DNA of 64,000 bases from the NCBI GenBank assembly GCA_030068075.1, contig CM057823.1, forward strand, positions 13,116,485 to 13,180,484. The letters are read 5' to 3'. Origin of the DNA: Paguma larvata. Taxonomy: Eukaryota > Chordata > Mammalia > Carnivora > Viverridae. Below, piece after piece: positions 63,164 through 64,000 of the stretch. Within the stretch, counting starts at the first letter, position 1; the number at the start of each line of letters is the position of its first letter. A program made the translations under genes and the position numbers. The notes under the pieces are model-generated. The model did not search any database. It was not told where the DNA came from and was given only the letters and a program-made list of their open reading frames with translations.

Positions 63164-63345
63164 CAGGAGTAGAATTTAATGATCCACCCCTTACATGTAA
63201 CACCCAGTGCTCATCCCAACAAGTGCCCTCCTTAGTATCCATCACCAATTTAGCCCATCCCCCCACCCACTTCCCCTCCAGCAACCCTCAGTTTGTTCTT
63301 TGTATTTAAGAGTCTCTTATGGTTTGCCTCCCTCTCTGTTTTTCA

Positions 63346-63720
63346 GATGTGGTTTCATTGCTTGAGTACATTAATACATTTCCTGGTACCTAATATGCAG
63401 AACTTGATCCGGCAAATACTTTTCCTTGATACCTTGATAGTGACCACCAGAAGCAGTTTGCATGGCCAGCAAGACACTTCCACTGGCGTACCTCAGAAGT
63501 ATATCGACTCTCCAGCCCCATGTCATAAACCTTTCCCTTCCACAGGACACCACATTAATCCACGACAATGATGATATTGTGCTGATTGGACCTGGTAAGT
63601 TGGAAGGAGTAACGATTCTAGACATTTTAGTAAGAGGCGCATGTGTCAGAGGGTTAGAAATAAATCTGACAGTGAAATTTCTGGGGGGTCCGTTGGTGGA
63701 CAAAGCTGTTGGTTGATCTC
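63346..63720 (+). pseudogene. ERV-L reverse transcriptase remnant, 3' piece
   Basis: Text at 63546-63716 has an open frame with HDNDDIVLIGPGKLEGVTIL, which lies where the catalytic aspartate pair of the RT would be expected; the motif is changed, and the frame upstream carries stops. It is the continuation of the element after the L1 insertions. Non-functional. Confidence 0.65.
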
Positions 63721-64000
63721 CTTCATTTGATTGTTAGCTGTAGGCGGGCAGGAGTTATTTTTGGGAGTGTGTGTATTTTTTTTCCTATTTTGTTCATGGC
63801 TTTATCTCCAAAGCCGGGAATAGTAGATAGAATCCCAGAAGGAAATAGATGGGTTTTAATAAAGGGATCATTTACGAAGTTGTAGGCAAATGTAGGGACA
63901 GCACAAGAGAGGTATAACACCACAGGGTAGCAACTGGGCTGTTGCACTCAAGGCCAGAAGACTAAGTAAAGAGTACAAAGAGGCATAGTGCCCCTTGTCG
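63721..64000. other. right edge, unassigned
   Basis: May be further ERV-L internal sequence or unrelated. No motif is recognised. Confidence 0.35.

Larger units (their letters stand above)
62475..63345 (-). mobile_element. old L1 3' end split by a younger L1
   Basis: Older L1 pieces at 62475-62543 ('gccaagttaattaacatatgg') and 63164-63345 ('cttacatgtaacacccagtgc', 'cagcaaccctcagtttgttc') belong to one reversed 3' end. The younger L1 sits between them. Confidence 0.8.

Noticed and set aside
59691..63720. Functional retroviral gag/pol genes
   Set aside because: Frames are short, carry many stops and are split by a MaLR LTR, two L1s and a SINE. It is an old endogenous fossil.

Overview
The window is mammalian nuclear DNA, and the organism is very probably a carnivoran of the cat side (Feliformia). 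The main evidence is about 48 tRNA-Lys-derived CAN-SINE copies of the long form, with a tRNA-like head, a CT-rich body and an AATAAA/A-rich tail, together with carnivore-type L1 3' ends. No bacterial, plasmid or CRISPR features are present. Two well-supported protein genes are arranged head to head, each with a CpG-island promoter and about 6.4 kb between the start codons.

LEPROTL1 (minus strand, coding 34841 down to 25423) has four coding exons of 16, 76, 187 and 117 nt. All introns are GT-AG, and the product is a 131-residue, four-helix Vps55-family (endospanin-2) membrane protein. Its 3' UTR probably ends near 23.24 kb, at an AATAAA followed by a GU-rich stretch. SARAF (TMEM66; plus strand, coding 41282 to 55725) has six coding exons of 103, 179, 418, 130, 152 and 26 nt. 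It encodes a 335-residue single-pass ER protein that restrains store-operated calcium entry. Their order and divergent orientation match what I recall of human 8p12, so the locus looks syntenic.

Layout: 1-23 kb is gene-poor flank 3' of LEPROTL1, full of CAN-SINEs, L1 fragments, MaLR LTR pieces and MIR. 23.2-34.9 kb is LEPROTL1. 34.4-35.2 kb is its CpG island. 35.2-40.9 kb is the shared upstream region, with SINEs and L1/L2 fossils. 40.9-41.5 kb is the SARAF CpG island. 41.3-57.0 kb is SARAF, whose intron 1 carries a probable solo LTR with a 55-bp GA tract. 57-64 kb is 3' flank, holding a MER5-like element and a broken ERV-L-class fossil (MLT2-type LTR plus gag/pol remnants) that runs off the right edge. 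A MaLR LTR, two generations of L1 and a SINE interrupt that fossil.

The two genes are functionally distinct: LEPROTL1 acts in endosome/Golgi sorting of receptors, SARAF in ER calcium homeostasis. I see no evidence that they form one pathway. I did not find a clear undescribed system. The most open questions are two long ORFs antisense to LEPROTL1 (164 and 154 codons), the promoter architecture, and several nested-insertion histories that give relative ages. Repeat family names are from memory of consensus sequences, without a library search.
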